This document shows positions 47,301-60,716 of a stretch of 64,000 nt of DNA, one piece after another. The notes below the pieces were generated by a model. The model saw only the letters and a program-made list of their open reading frames with translations. It was not told the DNA's origin and did not search any database. Each line of letters begins with the position of its first letter. Positions within the stretch are counted from its first letter, which is position 1. Source of the stretch: Acanthochlamys bracteata (taxonomy: Eukaryota; Streptophyta; Magnoliopsida; Pandanales; Velloziaceae). Position numbers and translations under genes: made by a program. The stretch is from the NCBI GenBank assembly GCA_019914995.1, contig CM034133.1, positions 1,674,001 to 1,738,000 of the forward strand, in the 5' to 3' direction.

Positions 47301-50300
47301 TTCCTGAAAAATAATATCATTTGAATGATCCAAACATGAACAGCAACTTTAATCAGCATATAGTTTCAAATTAAGATACCTGGATTACTGACTTCAATGA
47401 ATACAAACTCAATGTATCCTCACAGCAGAGTAAAATATGAGGATCAATAAAGCATTGAGCATCCCTGGGTGAGCATTCTTCAGACACTTTTCCTTCACTT
47501 TTGTGAAGAATTGAACCTGGACCTTCTGAAGGTAAAGTGTCGGCAGAATTCACATGATAAAGCCCTTCACCACTACCCATGTCTGGACATTTGCCATTGG
47601 TGTACAATATTAACTTGAGCTGGAATATACTAGTGTTGTTTAAGTTTTTTTTTTTGTAGAAATTTACTTGCCTATAACATATATAGAGATTGCTGAAGAC
47701 TCCTTGTCCGCAGGCATTGACCGTGAGCACATCATCTTGCCTGTTGTACTATCAAGAATTGCTACATGTGCATCCTTTGTTGATATAAGCATCATATTAC
47801 ATTCCAAATCTTTCAAATGCTCCGAGTTGGAATTGTCAGGACTACTTACGAGAGCCTTTATGTGGGGGAAGGCAAGTAAACATGTGAAGATAATTGGTGA
47901 ATATGTAGAAGATACACAATCTGTTCTAAAAATAACGGAGAATGAATAGATATCAAACATTGCCACCTGAAAAGCATGAACCAATGAGATAAGCATCTTC
48001 TGAGATGCAGTCAAATTTTCTGCTTCACATGAAACAAAGATATATTTTGAAATGAGGTGAGATGAGTATCTTTTCAAATTGCTCATTATTTCTAGGCTTA
48101 GTCCATAAAGGTTCTTAAACATTTTATGTTCACCACTTAGGTACCATAACTTTTATTGGAAGCACATTGCTCCCTAAACTTTCAAACTCCATGCAATCAA
48201 CTCCTTTTTACACTTGATGTCTCATTTTAACCCATCTATGACAAATTTATTGATTAAAGAAAGATATTTTTACTGGTGTGGATAACTCTATAAGAACACT
48301 AAGAGATTTGTCTACACAAACACATTATTGTAAAACCACTATTTTATTGAATTTACAGAATATAAAAGCATGTTTTTAAAATGTATAAAAGATCAAAACT
48401 AATTTTCTTTTTTTTTTCCAAAATCAAACTATAATTTCTACATTATCAGAAAATATATTTTAGTATATCCTAAAATTTCGTTCCCTTCGTTTTTTTGTGG
48501 AAAAGACAATATTACTTTCCAGATTTTAGATATTTCTTAACAAATGAAACAATTTTCAAACTGGGTATTACTTTTTCTCCGCTTTTCTATTTCTAACTTA
48601 AAAGAGAATCATAACTTCTTCTATAGCACTATTTCTATTTTATTCTTTTAAGAAATGAAAAAATTTGGCTGTTTTTTCCCTAACTATATTAGGAAAGTTA
48701 TCATGGGATTATTTACACCAACATAAGGTAAAAATGAGACATCAATTATCAAATTGAGTTGATTGCATGGATTTTGAAAGTTTAGCAAGCTATGTGCTTC
48801 AAATAAAAGTTTAGCTACCTATGTTGTGAAACATAAAAAATGTAGGGACCTCTAGTGGACCTAAGAGTTATTTCTACTATTCAGAACCATAAGAATATAA
48901 AGGATCTACCACTACCTGGCCATTCTCAAAACCTACAGCAAGTCGGTCTCCAGATTTTGTAAAATTCAGAGTTTGCACAACTGAATCTATGACAGCAAAG
49001 GCCGCAACACATAACCATCGCTTTCCAGGATCCACTGAATGAACTGTAAAAAATACATTGATAAGAAATTATCGAGGAAGTGAGCATTGTATTCTGCATA
49101 CTTATTTTTTATGCCAGAAACCAGTCTTTGCTTGACATATCATTATTTTTTCTTAATGGGTGCTACCATGCTAGACTATATTCTGCATACCTATTTTTTA
49201 TGTAAGAAATCAATCTTTGCTTGACACATCACTATTGTTTTTAAAGGGTGCTAACATGCTAGACTTCCAAACTACATGACAAATAATAATAGAAGGAAAC
49301 TTGTGCACCTATCTACATTGTGGTGGCAGCGAAGCAATTCTAGTTCTTCCCCTCTGAAAATGCTAACTATCAAGCAACCCAAATTAAGATGGTTTTGATA
49401 ATTACTAACCATCTGTTGATAGAAAATGGAAACTTTGTTTTAACCAAGTTAGATTCTCATAAGAGAGTTTACTTAGTAAAAGGGAACTTGATTTGATGAA
49501 AGAAGATACTTCTTTGTAAAATGAAGACCACCTTCATCTTTATCTTCAGTAACAAAGCGAAATGTCTCACTGTTTCCATGAAGCTTGTAAATACAAACCT
49601 AAATAATCAGACAAAAAATAAATAAAAGAGCTCACATTTCATTTCCAATGTTAAGAGCTCAATATGACATTCTTAAGAGGAATGGCTCTAACCAGACCAC
49701 ACTCTTGGCCAACTGCCAAATGAGTCTTTGCTGTGCAAAAGTTGAGCGCTGAAATTGGGGCAGCTGTATTATCTACCTGTGTGCTGGGTAACTGCAAAGC
49801 AATGATTGGCAATCTTAAATTAATTTACTTCATGAATAATGGTTGTTTATTATATAAGGATGTAACAACCTTCTCTTTCAGGTGAAAAAGTAATTGCAAG
49901 GTCGGCAATGTTGCATCCCATATTCTGACAGACCCATCTTGATAACCAGCCATATATAATCTTTCAACTTCCCTATCTTTTACAAGACTTGGTTCACTGG
50001 GTACGCCACCTGTTACAGGCCACTTTGTACCAGTAGAGAGGGTAGGCACACTTTCAGTTCTTCTTACATTAGCAGCCTATAACAAAAATATATGAAGGTC
50101 TCAACCAGCAATAAAAGAAATATTAAAGAAATACTTCATAAGAGATGCCATTTATCAGTAATATATATGGAGACACATACCTCTAACAGGCCCCTTGAGG
50201 AGTCCGTGCTCCGCGGTAGGGTACAGAATTTTGTAACAGTAATACCTGGGTCCATAGTTGGTATTACAACAGGAAACTTCATTGCTTCTACTACAGGTTC

Positions 50301-53300
50301 TCCTTCCTCACTTTTCGATACGAAAAAGTCCGCACCATCATATACACATAACTGTCCTGGATTTGTCAATATGAAAACTGCAGCCACAGAATTGTCAATA
50401 GATCCAGCACTAGGTATTAGAATAATGTCTGCAAATGATCCATCTAAGCGCAAATTAACTCGAGAAAGACATTTTACAGTCCCTATACCGAACTGCCATT
50501 CAATGCTGAGTACCTGCAAACATAGAAGATTATGGAAACTGTATATCAAAATTCTTTATGAGTCATCAAACTTCCTGCCGTATGAAAATGATGTCTAAGC
50601 TACAACAATGAGCACTACCAGAACTGATAGGAACTTTGCAGTTCCTATCGTTCTTCTGATGCAGTAAGCTAGCTACCAGTTCAGGAAGTACGCTGAGGAC
50701 AGCAATAATGTCCCAGAACAGCAGCCTGATTTGTGTTCCTAAAACAGCTCAATGATTTCACATGCAAATTGAAGGTTGTCTTGTCTTCCTGATATCTAAC
50801 ATGTTTGATGATAAAATTCTAAATACCCTTCATTCATCTATATTTCACTAGAATACGATGAATAACAAAAGGATATAGAAAAATAACCAAAAAGAAAAAA
50901 GAGAAGAAAAAAGAAAGTAGCAAGGATCTCATCAGCTCAAAACAAAATCATACAAATATTTATCACAAGAGATACAGCTATAAATAAGAATTATAGGTAT
51001 CCTATATCATAATGCTATAAATTTCTCTATGTTACACTAATGTGTTAAATCTTTTTATGGAACTATAATTCTTATCCACATTGAACGAGTGCATGCAAAG
51101 TGAATAACTGAAAGCAGCAATCAGTCACTTCAGGAGGCTAATACAAGCAACAGAAACACATCCAGAGTGAGGATTTATTTTGACAATCACACTATATGAA
51201 TAATATGAGTCATTCATGCAAAAATAGATTAGAAACAGAATCAACAGTTATTGGTGAAGAAACAGACTGTTAGAACTTCTTCAGAGCCCATTTCATCACC
51301 GCCGTAGATAAAAACTTGACCACTGTTTTGATTTTTCACTTTTACATTGGGAGACCAATGTAAGATGATCACAGGGAGCCTTCTATTTCCAGAAGCCAGC
51401 TGTAGCTTAACCACATTACTACTGGCTTTTTGCTCCTTTGATTTTGAAGAAAAGTCCCACAACAGTATGTCTCCATTTATGTAACCAGCAACAAGAGTGC
51501 TACCATCATTTGATGCCCAACAAAGAGAGCAAATCTCCTTTCCTTCTTCATCATCAGAACTTTCTGGAAGATCACCTCTTGCATTAGTGGTATTCTCCAA
51601 CTGGAGATCTGTATGTCCTCGAACATCAACCAGACGATTTTCAGATATATCCCACAATGTAATCACCCCACTTTCATATGCTACCAAAACCCTGCAAGGA
51701 AACTGTTGATGAGGTGGTGCGGGAGAGTCATGACTCAGATAAGAGAAAAGTTTTATGCACACTTTTTCTGATCGCCTCTTTTCTGAGGGCTAGCATCTAA
51801 AACAGTGATTTCTATCATCAATTTAAACATCAGTTTTACATTTGAAATTTATGAGACAAGAAACGACAAAAAACTATTTTCAAGTTTCTAAAATGAATGA
51901 GTCCCACCCTAAGCACATTGAAGATTATTGTAGGCTACCAAAAGAAACTATGCATGTTTTTTTCTTTATTATTATTAAGTATCAATACATGTTGAGAAGC
52001 ATGAAGTTGGAGTGTATATTTCAATTTTCATTCTTGCTGTAGCTGTAGATTTCTAACAAAAGAAAGCATTGTTTTCTTTATCAAAACGAATATACAAAAT
52101 AAAATACCTTTCGACAACATGTCTACATAGTAAAGGTCTTACAAAAGAAATAAGAACAATGCAAGTCAACCATTACAGATTAGGATTCAAATAATCAAAC
52201 ATGCAAAGAACAATTGGGATAAGTTGACATAATAAAAGAAATTCACCTAGTACCACATGTACCAGGCTGTGGTAAAATTCCGACAATTGATTGATGATCA
52301 GGGAGATAAATCCCAGTTGCTTCTGAAAAGTAGAGAATGGATTACCAATTTACTGGAGTAAAAGAACTCCGCATCAGACAACTACCAAATTGCAGAAATA
52401 GCGAAACAAAAAGAAAAGTTGTCAGCCTACATTGAACATAACCAGTATGGTATGAACTGACTTTTGAAACTTAAGAATATAGGAGAGAGGAAAAGTACAT
52501 TAACGATGTCATCAATGCACTTCAGCATCTCTAAACAATTTCAATGTGACTCTAGGGAATTAAGAATCAAGCTTGAAAACCTCATGCTACAGACAAAGGA
52601 AAATTTACCAATTACAGCATATAATGGAATATGGTATGGCAATTTTGTAAGTCGCCGTTCATCAGAATCATATTTCAGTACCGATAGCAAGCCGTTGTCA
52701 TCTCCAAGATACCTAAAGAATAAGTTTCCCGTTCAATCTTTTCAAACAATTATATCGGAAATTGATAAAAAAGAAAACCTATTTAAGAACAAACAGTGCA
52801 CATTAGGGAGGTCCTTTGGATGATAGCGAAAGCAGTTATGTTCGTTTCCCACTGCAAGCAACATGCCAAGCTCCTGTTTTCAAGGTCCCAAACCTGCTAA
52901 AGAAAAAACGAGTTGCACTTGCTCTTTCTATGTGTAGATCCTCTATAACAACATTTAACGAAGGATTTTCCAAAGAAAAAGACTGTCCTAGGCTAATAAG
53001 ATCCAGTCAACAGCACAGAACAAATTTTATAACAGATTTCTGTAAAAGTAAACCATGCTAGGGCATGGGTTCGCATTCTATTGCCTATTCCAAAAATTGA
53101 TGAAACTGTCATGGTGCATCAGATTCAGATCCTTCTAGGGATTGGGACCATATTTGAACTCTGGGCCAAGCATGAACAATTGGAAAAAGGAGGAATGGCT
53201 CTAAAGAAAATTGCGCTCAGATGCATATGTGAGTTCAGAAATTCGTAAAACTGGCACTTTCTCTTTGCTCTTTCCTTCTTCCATCTTTTAGGTGCAGAAC

Positions 53301-54723
53301 TACTAAGCTGATTCGGTAAGTCAGAACCATAAAAGCAGCCCACATATATACATAATTTACAGTTAGCATATCATGAAGCAGTTTAGACAGACTTTAATTT
53401 AACCCAAAGGAGAATAAAACAGCCAATGAATAACAAGAATAAAACCAAAAACTGATTCAAAATACTGCATTGTGAAGAAACAGACCTGAATATCATTCTC
53501 ATTGGACACACTAACAAGAAATCCTTGATTTTGTAGGAACTGTAGAAAAAAGTTAGACAATACAGTGTTAGAACATTCAACTAGGCGCACAGTAATTCGA
53601 CATCATGAGCTGGACAGGCAGATAACTATTGCAAGACTCCTAGTATTTTAAAGCTACTGTAAAGTTATTTACACTTTAATATATTTTTGGATGCAACTCC
53701 ATCATAAACATCTTTATTCCTAGCTCGCTAAAAAGAAAAGCAAACAATTAAATGCATATCCTCCTACCATTAGCAAAGTTGAGTATACCTCCAAATGCTT
53801 GTAGGGCAATGTTTTGGGAGAAATAAGTAGGCTCTCAATGTTATCACCTCCTATAATTTTTATCCTTCCATCCCTGCAGTAGTTTATCCAAAAGTAGTTG
53901 CTTAAGTGCTTAAATTCATGAAATTGTAGTTGCACACTTGTGAGACAAAAGATAACTCCAAAGACAAATAGGGTAATAACTGTAGAGACTTATTTGTCTT
54001 GCAAGACTGTTCAGCTCAACAATATATCCAGGATAAAGAATGCATTACTTCCTGAAATTAGAGATAATCTATGACTTTCAACAAAAATTCGTATTTTAAA
54101 TTAATTCTTAAGCCAAATTCCAGTGTCCTTAGTAAATTTTCAACTATTGACATATCAAACTTAGATAGAATACTCCATGTCCACACTTGACTCCAACTGT
54201 CCAAGTAATGTAGATGATGGGAAAAAGAACAATCTAGAGCCCCTTATTTATTAACCAGCATAAATAGCTAAACAAGAAACTTATGAATGACGTAATAGTC
54301 ATTATATCTTGTCTACTATATCACCATCTTTTATGTCTCTTCTGAGGTGATAGCATGCTGTTAAATTTTCTGTTGAACTTAAGAAAAGTAATGCACCGCA
54401 GGTTATAAGCTTACCTATTGAAGTGACCTGCATTCTCCTTTTCAAAAGTTTGTAAGCATAAACATCAGACAACTAAAGCAAACATTTTGCACTTTTTCTG
54501 GGTTAAGAAACCATAATTCATCTAAAGAGACTTGCCTCAAAGTCACAGCTAATATCTTCTACTATGCTACCACTATGAACAACTTTGGTACACAATAAGG
54601 AACTGCATAGAGAATAATTCCAACTTACAATGCTCCGATTGCTAACAGTCGTTGAATTGGGTCAAATGCCAAAATTGACGATGTAAAAGGAATGCCATAA
54701 TGCAAAGCAACTTGTAGATCCAT
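44358..54723 (-). CDS. Tomosyn/Lgl-type WD40 protein with C-terminal R-SNARE-like motif
   Basis: Syntaxin-binding regulator of exocytosis. I built 23 exons that stay in one frame to 1068 residues: 54723-54629, 53873-53789, 53539-53486, 52893-52802, 52712-52609, 52322-52247, 51691-51268, 50513-50181, 50076-49870, 49791-49693, 49598-49532, 49043-48916, 47966-47672, 47582-47380, 47303-47179, 46806-46689, 46162-46107, 46020-45933, 45778-45592, 45518-45447, 45396-45269, 45160-45098, 44465-44358. The N-terminus has WD40 units (DGRIKIIGGDNIE, NDIQVWDLENRSL, GVITLWDISEN, GDILLWDFSSK, GSVRIWDATLP). The C-terminus from about 1012 is an R-SNARE-like coiled coil with the zero-layer Arg at 1028 (KLVQRQEKLERL). 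It ends in KKWWKF with no membrane anchor, as in tomosyns. Exon 13 appears to end at a GC donor. A MITE lies in intron 12. Confidence 0.93.
44755..44818 (+). repeat. Dispersed plant repeat motif (CAACAACAAA...GGGGTCGGCTATATGGATC)
   Basis: The stretch ACCACAACAACAACAAACTG, then CCCCACTTGAGTGGGGTCGG, then CTATATGGATCCC, matches a motif I know to be scattered through many dicot genomes and often attributed to SINE- or MITE-type elements. CCCCACTTGAGTGGGG is also a perfect stem. It sits in the last intron of the tomosyn gene. The element class is not certain. Confidence 0.5.
48086..48094. repeat. Left 9-bp target duplication of the intronic MITE
   Basis: TTATTTCTA, repeated exactly at 48868-48876. 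Confidence 0.75.
48095..48867. mobile_element. 773-bp MITE with long terminal inverted repeats (Mutator-like) in tomosyn intron 12
   Basis: Terminal inverted repeats of roughly 120 bases. The left arm contains ACTTTTATTGGAAGCACATT, CCATGCAATCAACTC and TGATGTCTCATTTT. The right arm, reverse-complemented, contains ACTTTTATTTGAAGCACATA, CCATGCAATCAACTC and TGATGTCTCATTTT. An exact 9-bp direct repeat TTATTTCTA flanks the element, which is the Mutator-type duplication size. No transposase. It accounts for most of the intron between exons ending at 48916 and starting at 47966. Confidence 0.85.
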
Positions 54724-54758
54724 GTTAGTGTTTATCATACACCCATGCCGCTCTTATG

Positions 54759-55635
54759 CTGTGAAATTCATAGCCAGAATGAGTGTTTCAGCCTTAGACG
54801 CATAAAGATTTGAAAGTCACAAGTTGCAAATAAAACAAGTTTATATAGGGGGAAAAACTGAAAACAATTAAAAAAAGTAGTCTCAGACAACAATAAATTG
54901 AAGGGATTATTAAGAAACAACATTTGAAGTTGATATCTGGCAAAAATCCCAACAAACAAGACGCCATAACCATCTAAACTAAATTTCAAAATGTTTAACT
55001 AGTAGCCTCAAGAAGAACTAAATGTTAAACAGTACATGTTTCATTTCATTCTGAAATTCATCTACCTTGACAATTATTGTGGTTCCTTTTTTGTCTCGCA
55101 GTCCTTTTGTGCATTTAAGGCATTACTTTCATGTCAAACGTTGTGTTAAAGGGTAAACAGTATAACTGTATAAATAAACTATAAAGTAGAAATGAAAAAT
55201 CTACATCCACTATTCGTCTCTAAGCAACATCCTCAAGTTATGCACTCCATTCTCATAAAAGTACGTTTCCATGCATTTAAAATCACTTATTTTTTTACAA
55301 CAGTATCAAATACCAATCCAATAACTAAACAACCTAAAGTTTTTACCAAGAAGGAATTGTAGCAATTTTCCAAGTCAGGCCTTCTAAGTTCTTATCAAAT
55401 ATAGAAAAGGGCAACTTGCTAAATCCTGAACCCAACTCCTGCTTCCTTCTAGCGTAACACATACGCTGCTAAAAAGTTCATTCATCTGAATTCGAGTATG
55501 ATCCATCGGAGCAAGACAAAATTCACAAATAAAAGCTTCACAATTAATTTATAAAAAAAAAAAAAAACTCTCTTAACGAAACAGAGATCAGAGATCGAGA
55601 GATGATAATTTCATGTGATAACGATTTGAGTTTAC
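54759..55635 (-). other. 5' UTR intron of the tomosyn gene
   Basis: A CTAAG|GTAAAC donor follows a probable leader exon ending at 55636, and a TTTCACAG acceptor precedes the start-codon exon at 54758. No coding is disturbed. An intron in the leader is common in broadly expressed plant genes. Prediction rests on splice signals only. Confidence 0.5.
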
Positions 55636-55859
55636 CTTAGGGATGGCTTTCTGAAAGTGTAGTTTTAGGAACACGCATTAAGTTTTTGGCGTGGGCGACG
55701 TGTTCAACAATCGAATGCGTGAAAGATCAAACGAAGAAAGAGAATAACAAGAAAAGGCAACGAACGAGATCGAAAAGCAGCATGTGAGAAGAACGCTGAC
55801 CTGGGTGGGTCTACCGTTGCTTGTTACCTCCTCCTCGTTGGCACGAGGGGCTGGATCGT

Positions 55860-56775
55860 CACGTGATCGTAAAACACAGATAGGTCGGACGGTGCAGATA
55901 ATCTTGGATATTTGTTGGACTGGGCTTTTCGTTGGATTTAAAGAGCTGCCCTACTAATCCATTTATTTTGATAGGGCATTTATGTAGGTGGGCCGATCCA
56001 CGACAATTATCTGTATTTAGGATACATTTGAAAGTGTTCATCATGAAAACATTTTCTAAAATAAATAATATATTAAATATATTTAAACAATGAATATAAT
56101 TTTTTATATTAAAAAATAATAAAAATTATATAGAAATGTATACGATATATAATTCATCTATTTTCAAAATTTTAAAGTTTTTTATAAAATACAATATATA
56201 ATTTATCAAAAAATATGAAAACTTTTGACGAATAAAATGCAATGTCATAAACACGGATACGGGACTTTTGAACTACTTATAAAATAAATTTTTAAATAAA
56301 AAATCATTAAAAAAATTATCTAAAAACAAGCTTAGGCTTTCTTAATCTAAAAAATAATAAAATTGTAAATATAAAATTTTACGATATAATTTTTCTATAT
56401 TTTTAATTTTTAATTTTAAAAAAAATAATAAAATACTATAAAAATTTATTAAAAAATGTAAACTATTTATTTGATTAAAAAGCAATGCCAAACGTCCTCT
56501 TAGATTTGAGTTTCTAAATCAAGAACTCTGCGAATACGAGAACCATACACCATTTAGTTAAATAAAAAAATTTTGAAACCATAAGCATGTCGTTATAACT
56601 AATCTTAGAACCATGTTCAACATCTGCAGACAGCCTACCTATCCAGTCTTTCAGAGTTACAAGCGACTGATTCATATTACACAACTATTCAAGGACATAA
56701 AGACCACTATCACTTTTCCTGTGGAGCAAGTGTGTATGTACTACACACAGAATGGAGATGTTTGTGCTCCACAAT
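55860..56775. other. Tomosyn upstream region and AT-rich repeats
   Basis: The proximal promoter of the minus-strand tomosyn gene and the 3' flank of the HIT zinc finger gene. Between 56020 and 56510 are two AT-rich blocks with loosely inverted ends; the right end of the second carries GACGTTTGGCATTGC in reverse complement, typical of MITE remnants here. No gene seen. Confidence 0.45.
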
Positions 56776-59009
56776 TCAATCTTCTTCTTGGCTGACTATT
56801 GATAGAATCTGCCACAAATACATTATGTATGAGCATCACTTCTCTTACACAAATAATGAATCATGACACACTACTTCGCAAGGGAGATGAAAATTGTTAC
56901 CTTATCTGCAAAATCATGGAAGACCTGTCCTTTCATAGCTTCTTCCAGTTCCTGGTACAAAATCAAGTATTGCAAGGGTCTAAATACTGTTGCAATTAGT
57001 TAAAGTGAGCATAGAAATAAGAACCAAAACCTCATACTTATTAGGAGTAGTAGTAGCAATCATGAAGAGAAAACCATGTGTGAGGTATATATGTAGAGGA
57101 GATAGAGCATGTTACTTGTATGGCAAACAAAGAGCAGATTACTCTCCCAAAAGAGGTTTAGCATGATGCATTGGCAATGCCATCAGTATGAAGCAAGAAT
57201 GCAGTCCATGGACGATGCAAGTATGTCTCCCATCATTTATAAGTTACTATGTGAAGCAAGACTTTACCATAAATGGTGCAGAAGTTCAGATTACAATGTT
57301 TGACAAGACTTTACCAAAAAAAGTGTAGAAGTCGAGCTTATTACAGTCATCTAGGATAACAAAAGAATAAGAAGATATTTAAATGCTTAAAAACACAATC
57401 TGAATGCTTTCTTCTCCTTCTTTTATTTTTTTTATTTTTTATTTAATGTTTGAAGAAGTACATAATCTTCAAAGCAAAGGTATTAACAGAATGAGACACA
57501 ACTGTCACCAAATAACAATTACTTACATCCTCCGGATTCTTCGAACTGTCAATTCTTTGGATCAAGTTCTGCAAGCCCCTATCCTGTAACGCTTCTTGCA
57601 CATCAGTAGATTCCACTGCAGGAAATTAGTCATCATTTATGCATACAGCTGATGGAGATTTGTATGGAGCTAACGACAATGTATAATCAGCAAATACAAA
57701 ATGATACACCATGTATTCAACTGAATTATAGCATTCAGGAAGAGCATGGATAAATAATTATGTAATCTATTAACCAAACATAAATAAATAAATAACATAG
57801 CTCCAGTTTTCCAGCAATGTAACTCTGCTAACTCCTGCTAGTTTTGCGTTATGTGTTTGGCAGCAGAAGTTCTCTCTAAAAACATATCAAATCAGTCAAT
57901 TAAGATTTACCAGTTGCCAATCAACTCCAGTACAAGCATCAGGTTACTGTTTACATAACAACTGTATAGACTACTGAGTTGATCAGGGCAGAGAATCACC
58001 TATTGATTGCAATTGCTCTTGGTTGATGGTCCAACTTGAAAATTCTACTTGGAGTGGAGTTTTCTGAATTGGAGTTTCAGCTGGCAAAACTGACAGATAA
58101 CAAATGTTATCCACGAGGAGTTACACTTCGTTGAAAACTTTCCAATAAGAAATATGATCATGGACACCATTTCAATAGTTTACCTGTTTCTTCAACTTTA
58201 GGCAAAGGCTTCTCACAAGGTGTTTCTGCATTAATCAATCAAATGATTCCATAAGCAAAATGAAAATTGTGAAGTAACTTGTGTGCAACCTTCGACATAG
58301 AACTTGGAAACTACCAACTGGAATCCTACTCAACAAGAATTCCGCACAATGCTGCTAGAGTAATCTACCAAAATTATCTTTACTGAAGAACGACTTCGAC
58401 GTTTTACTTAAGGTGTTGGAAGCATGGGCATCATGAGTGTACCAAAATCTTAAGTAATTTGATGGCATACATTATGCTGTAATAAGATGAACGTTAGTTA
58501 AAATGAACTCTACAGATTTCTCGAGTCTATTTTAGAATAAACATGATGAGTATCCATGAAGAGCACAAGCAAATTACGTTCGTCTTCTGACAAACACTAA
58601 TTTTTCTCATATAACAATTTAAAAAACGAGCACAAGGTAAACATAGCATGAAAGCAAGTAGGATTTTACCTTTGTGCTTCTTAAAGCATGATAATGAACA
58701 GCTGCATGCAGAAAACAAACAAACATCATGCTTCGAAACAACTAAACCAACAAAGTTGCACAGCATCTCTATATACAGCTCTACAATGTAAGCAAAAACA
58801 CAAAATCTAGAATCTAGAAAATTCTTAGCAAGAAGAAATTATTCCTTTGAAGGTTCTGTTTCAGATAAAGAGAAACAGAAGAAACATTTGGTGCTACTAC
58901 AGTTGTATAGATGAGTAACTGAGTTTGTTGCTTACTAGGGAACGAGACAGTTGGGGCACTTGTACTTGGATTGTGCCTTGTGGCACACTTGACACTGTCT
59001 ACTGGCCAT
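56776..59009 (-). CDS. HIT-type zinc finger protein, ZNHIT3/Hit1 family
   Basis: Small nuclear protein of the ZNHIT3 (yeast Hit1) family, which helps assemble box C/D snoRNPs. Seven exons join to 133 residues: 59009-58936, 58701-58670, 58225-58184, 58080-58000, 57615-57527, 56951-56901, 56808-56776. The N-terminal zf-HIT domain has all eight ligands: C6-C9, C18-C21, C26-C30 and H34-C39, within CQVCHKAQSKYKCPNC and YCSLSCFKKHK. A short Pro/Glu linker follows. The C-terminal helical part (LQDRGLQNLIQRIDSSKNPE; FHDFADKIL) matches the end of the family. The final exon is only 11 codons. The function is from family knowledge. A 5' UTR intron is likely between 59210 and 59020. Confidence 0.93.
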
Positions 59010-59299
59010 ATTTGGTCGCCTTCAACAGAAATTCCCGAGAGATTTCTTGTTTTGTTGATGCATTCATCAAAACAGACTAGTTTCTAAATTTTCACTCACT
59101 CATTTCACAGAACAGAGAAATAATAGAGAATCAATTCAACGATCATCTAATCAATGAAATTAATAAAGAACAGAAATCAATAGAAGTAAGAGCGAAACAA
59201 TTGTCGTTACCGGAACTAGAAGTTAGTAGCTGATGTTCTCCGCCGCCGGCTGCCGTTGAGCTCCCACTTCTTCTCGATGAATGAGAGAATTTATTTATT

Positions 59300-60716
59300 A
59301 GGTAGAAATGGCAGCTGATCAGAACCCGCTAGCCCTGTAATAAATAGCAGAATCCTATTTGTTGTTATACGGGTAAACAAATACTGCAACCCGACTCCAA
59401 ACGGGTGTTTGGTTGCTAATTGCGGATTATATTACTTTTGACAGCAGTTTTTATTTTTATGAGAACGACTTTTAACGGCAGCTTTTCAACAACTTTTAGT
59501 ATATTTTATGTTCCTAATTGACATCCAACTAGTTCTTAATCAACATAAGCCGAAACGGCATAGAGCGGAACCTAAAACTTATTGGCCAAATTTTAAGCTC
59601 CATTTTGATTAACTTTCAGAGATAAAGTTTAACCAATTGTTTCTCTTTAGAATATGTTTGAATTCATAACTAAAAAATAACTGTTTTTCTTTAAGATATG
59701 TTTGGATTCATAAATAAAAATAAAAGTAAAAGAATGAATAAAAAAAAAAATATAATTAATTAATTTTATAATATTCAAATATATAATAAGAATAATAAAT
59801 TAATTATAATTAAATAGATGAATAAATAAATAAACAATAAAAGTAAATATTTCATAAAAAAATTCAAATACTATTTTTTATTTTTTATTAATATTATTTT
59901 TACTACATAACTTTAACTAATTTGTTAATATAATTTTAAATAAACTCTATTAACATAACTTTTAGATTAATTTTTTTATATTAATCTAAAATTATATCAA
60001 TTTCTAAATATAAAAAATAATTATATAATTTTATTATTTTCTCTATCAATTAAAACTAATTAAAATTAAATAAACATAAAAATTTTAAAGTATTATAATA
60101 AAAAATAACATGTTTTAATTTAAAAATAAAAATAAAAAATAACTATTAAATTATAAGTAAATATTAAAAAATATATAAAAAAAGATTTAAAAAAATTGTT
60201 TTATTTCTTATCACTATGTGTACCCACCAATTTGGTGGGTACATATTTAACTATATAATAGTGAGAAGGAATAGGGAGAGTTCCTCATCCTTCCCTTTAA
60301 TGAAGAGTTATCAAATATGGGTAGGGATGAAGAATGTGTTAACTTCACCATCTCTCTTCATCCATACTCATAATCTAAATGGACTCTTATTGCCCCGTCA
60401 ATCTTAAGTGCTTAAAAACTACAACCTCAACAATAACAATTAAAATTTAATCTTCCATCCAGTAGTGATGACGGAGGAAATTCTCAGCAGAGAAGTCTAT
60501 AGAGGCAGTAAGTGAAGTGCAGTGGTGGGATCAGCAGTCAACCAACAGAGGTGCAGATGAAAAAATTACTGTGGCAGATCAAAATACGGTGGTGATCGTG
60601 TGCTTGCAAGAAGAGACAACCACATATACGCGATGGGCTTTGTGTGCGGGTAAATGAGAAAAGATGGCGCAGCTTAGGAAATCTGCGGGAAGAAGAAGTA
60701 ATGGGCGATGGAGTAA
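59300..60716. other. AT-rich intergenic DNA with a perfect palindrome
   Basis: 59640-60200 is nearly pure A/T with repeated openings (ATATGTTTGAATTCATAA and ATATGTTTGGATTCATAA), probably a decayed repeat. A 25-bp palindrome lies at 60219-60243. 60440-60716 is unremarkable. No gene seen. Confidence 0.5.
60219..60243. repeat. 25-bp perfect palindrome (hairpin)
   Basis: GTACCCACCAA-T-TTGGTGGGTAC with one extra T/A pair outside. It stands out from the AT-rich surroundings and could be the joint of a transposon's ends or a cruciform site. No element borders were found around it. Confidence 0.6.
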
